A stretch of DNA of 64,000 nt from RH-AL1 sp965249685 (lineage in GTDB: Bacteria > Pseudomonadota > Alphaproteobacteria > Rhizobiales > Beijerinckiaceae), in the NCBI GenBank assembly GCA_965249685.1, contig CBDFMN010000002.1, positions 1-64,000 on the forward strand, in the 5' to 3' direction. The notes under the pieces are model-generated. The model saw nothing but the letters and a program-made list of their open reading frames with translations. It made no database searches and was not told the DNA's origin. Below are positions 63,569 through 64,000 of the stretch, piece after piece. Made by a program: the position numbers and the translations under genes. Positions within the stretch are counted from its first letter, which is position 1. Each line of letters begins with the position of its first letter.

Positions 63569-64000
63569 ATGCGTGTTAACCTAACACAGACACTTGATCC
63601 CGCGCCGCGACCTCGCCCGCGCGACGCCTACGTCGATCTTCCGGCAGATCTCGCCTTTCTCCGCGCCTATGGCGTGCCGCACCACGACCTGCGGCGCGCG
63701 GCGCGCCGGGCGTCCGTCCAGGCCGTGCCCGCCGCCGAGGCTCTCATCGCGGCCGGCGGCATCAGCGCCCACCTGTTCTATCGCGCGCTAGCGGACCACC
63801 TCGGCCTGCCCTTCGTCCAGAGCGGGATCGCGCTGGCGCCCGGCCCCGCGGCCTCCGCGACCGCCCACGGCCTGGCCCGCCTCGCGCCCGGCGCACAAGC
63901 ACCGTGGTTGCTCGCGCCGCGCGGAGCCGCCCTGTCCCTCCTCCTCGAGGCGCGCCGGCGTGGCCTGCGCATGCCGGATGCGCTCGTCACCACGCCCAGT
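63569..64000 (+). CDS. N-terminus of a probable membrane glycosyltransferase, cut by window end
   Basis: An open frame of at least 144 codons from the ATG at 63569 to the last base. Residues 24-90 (ADLAFLRAYGVPHHDLRRAARRASVQAVPAAEALIAAGGISAHLFYRALADHLGLPFV) resemble the MshEN-like N-terminal domain found in large rhizobial family 2 glycosyltransferases and in type II-secretion ATPases. No transmembrane segment or catalytic domain has yet appeared, so the product is a guess from the N-terminal domain. Confidence 0.5.
   Translation, partial: MRVNLTQTLDPAPRPRPRDAYVDLPADLAFLRAYGVPHHDLRRAARRASVQAVPAAEALIAAGGISAHLFYRALADHLGLPFVQSGIALAPGPAASATAHGLARLAPGAQAPWLLAPRGAALSLLLEARRRGLRMPDALVTTPS

Overview
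The window is GC-rich chromosomal DNA from an alphaproteobacterium, most likely of the Hyphomicrobiales (Rhizobiales), in the Methylobacteriaceae/Beijerinckiaceae/Salinarimonadaceae neighbourhood. The placement rests on clade-typical genes: TrcR (DUF1013), the CpdR response regulator, DUF1465 and DUF1192 proteins, an alphaproteobacterial mitofilin-like gene next to hemY, and a divergent argH/tlpA pair. No rRNA is present. Two tRNA genes are: Val(GAC) and Thr(CGT). All calls come from reading the sequence; no database search was run.

Layout. 0-8 kb: a frame-damaged XRE regulator, a HipB-like regulator with paired palindromes upstream, thiC behind a TPP riboswitch, a FUSC-type membrane protein, an extensin-like protein, and an oxidoreductase/aldo-keto reductase operon divergent from a TetR gene with two matched operators between them. 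8-15 kb: a large membrane protein with von Willebrand-like and amidotransferase-like parts, GNAT, Nudix and metallophosphoesterase genes, and a class III aminotransferase. 15-20 kb: a lower-GC intergenic stretch with two palindromic repeats, rpmE, the DUF1465/DUF1192/trcR block and a cytochrome P450. 20-31 kb: cpdR, an N-formylglutamate amidohydrolase, a hisN-type phosphatase, Nudix/PhzF, rhodanese, small secreted proteins, and two regulator plus oxidoreductase groups. 31-39 kb: tRNA-Thr with a decayed partial copy of itself, hemY with indels, the mitofilin-like gene, a CitE-like lyase, beta-carbonic anhydrase and asd.

The most unusual locus is 39-50.5 kb. A 2497-residue one-module type I polyketide synthase (KS-AT-DH-inactive MT-ER-KR-ACP, no thioesterase) lies directly behind an alpha-oxoamine synthase (serine palmitoyltransferase/BioF fold). 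A CDP-alcohol phosphatidyltransferase is divergent from the pair, and a glycosyltransferase converges on it. The architecture parallels the fungal sphinganine-analogue systems, in which a highly reducing PKS makes a saturated chain and a PLP enzyme releases it by decarboxylative condensation with an amino acid. I infer a bacterial pathway to a sphingoid-like amino lipid, perhaps with an added head group. A hybrid histidine kinase and an extra KAS III follow downstream.

50-64 kb: small stress-type proteins, corA, argH, tlpA, cobQ, cobD, and an FtrA/FtrB/FtrD-like iron-uptake operon that lacks the FTR1 permease and has an Irr-box-like palindrome upstream. The window ends inside a gene that appears to be the N-terminus of a membrane glycosyltransferase.
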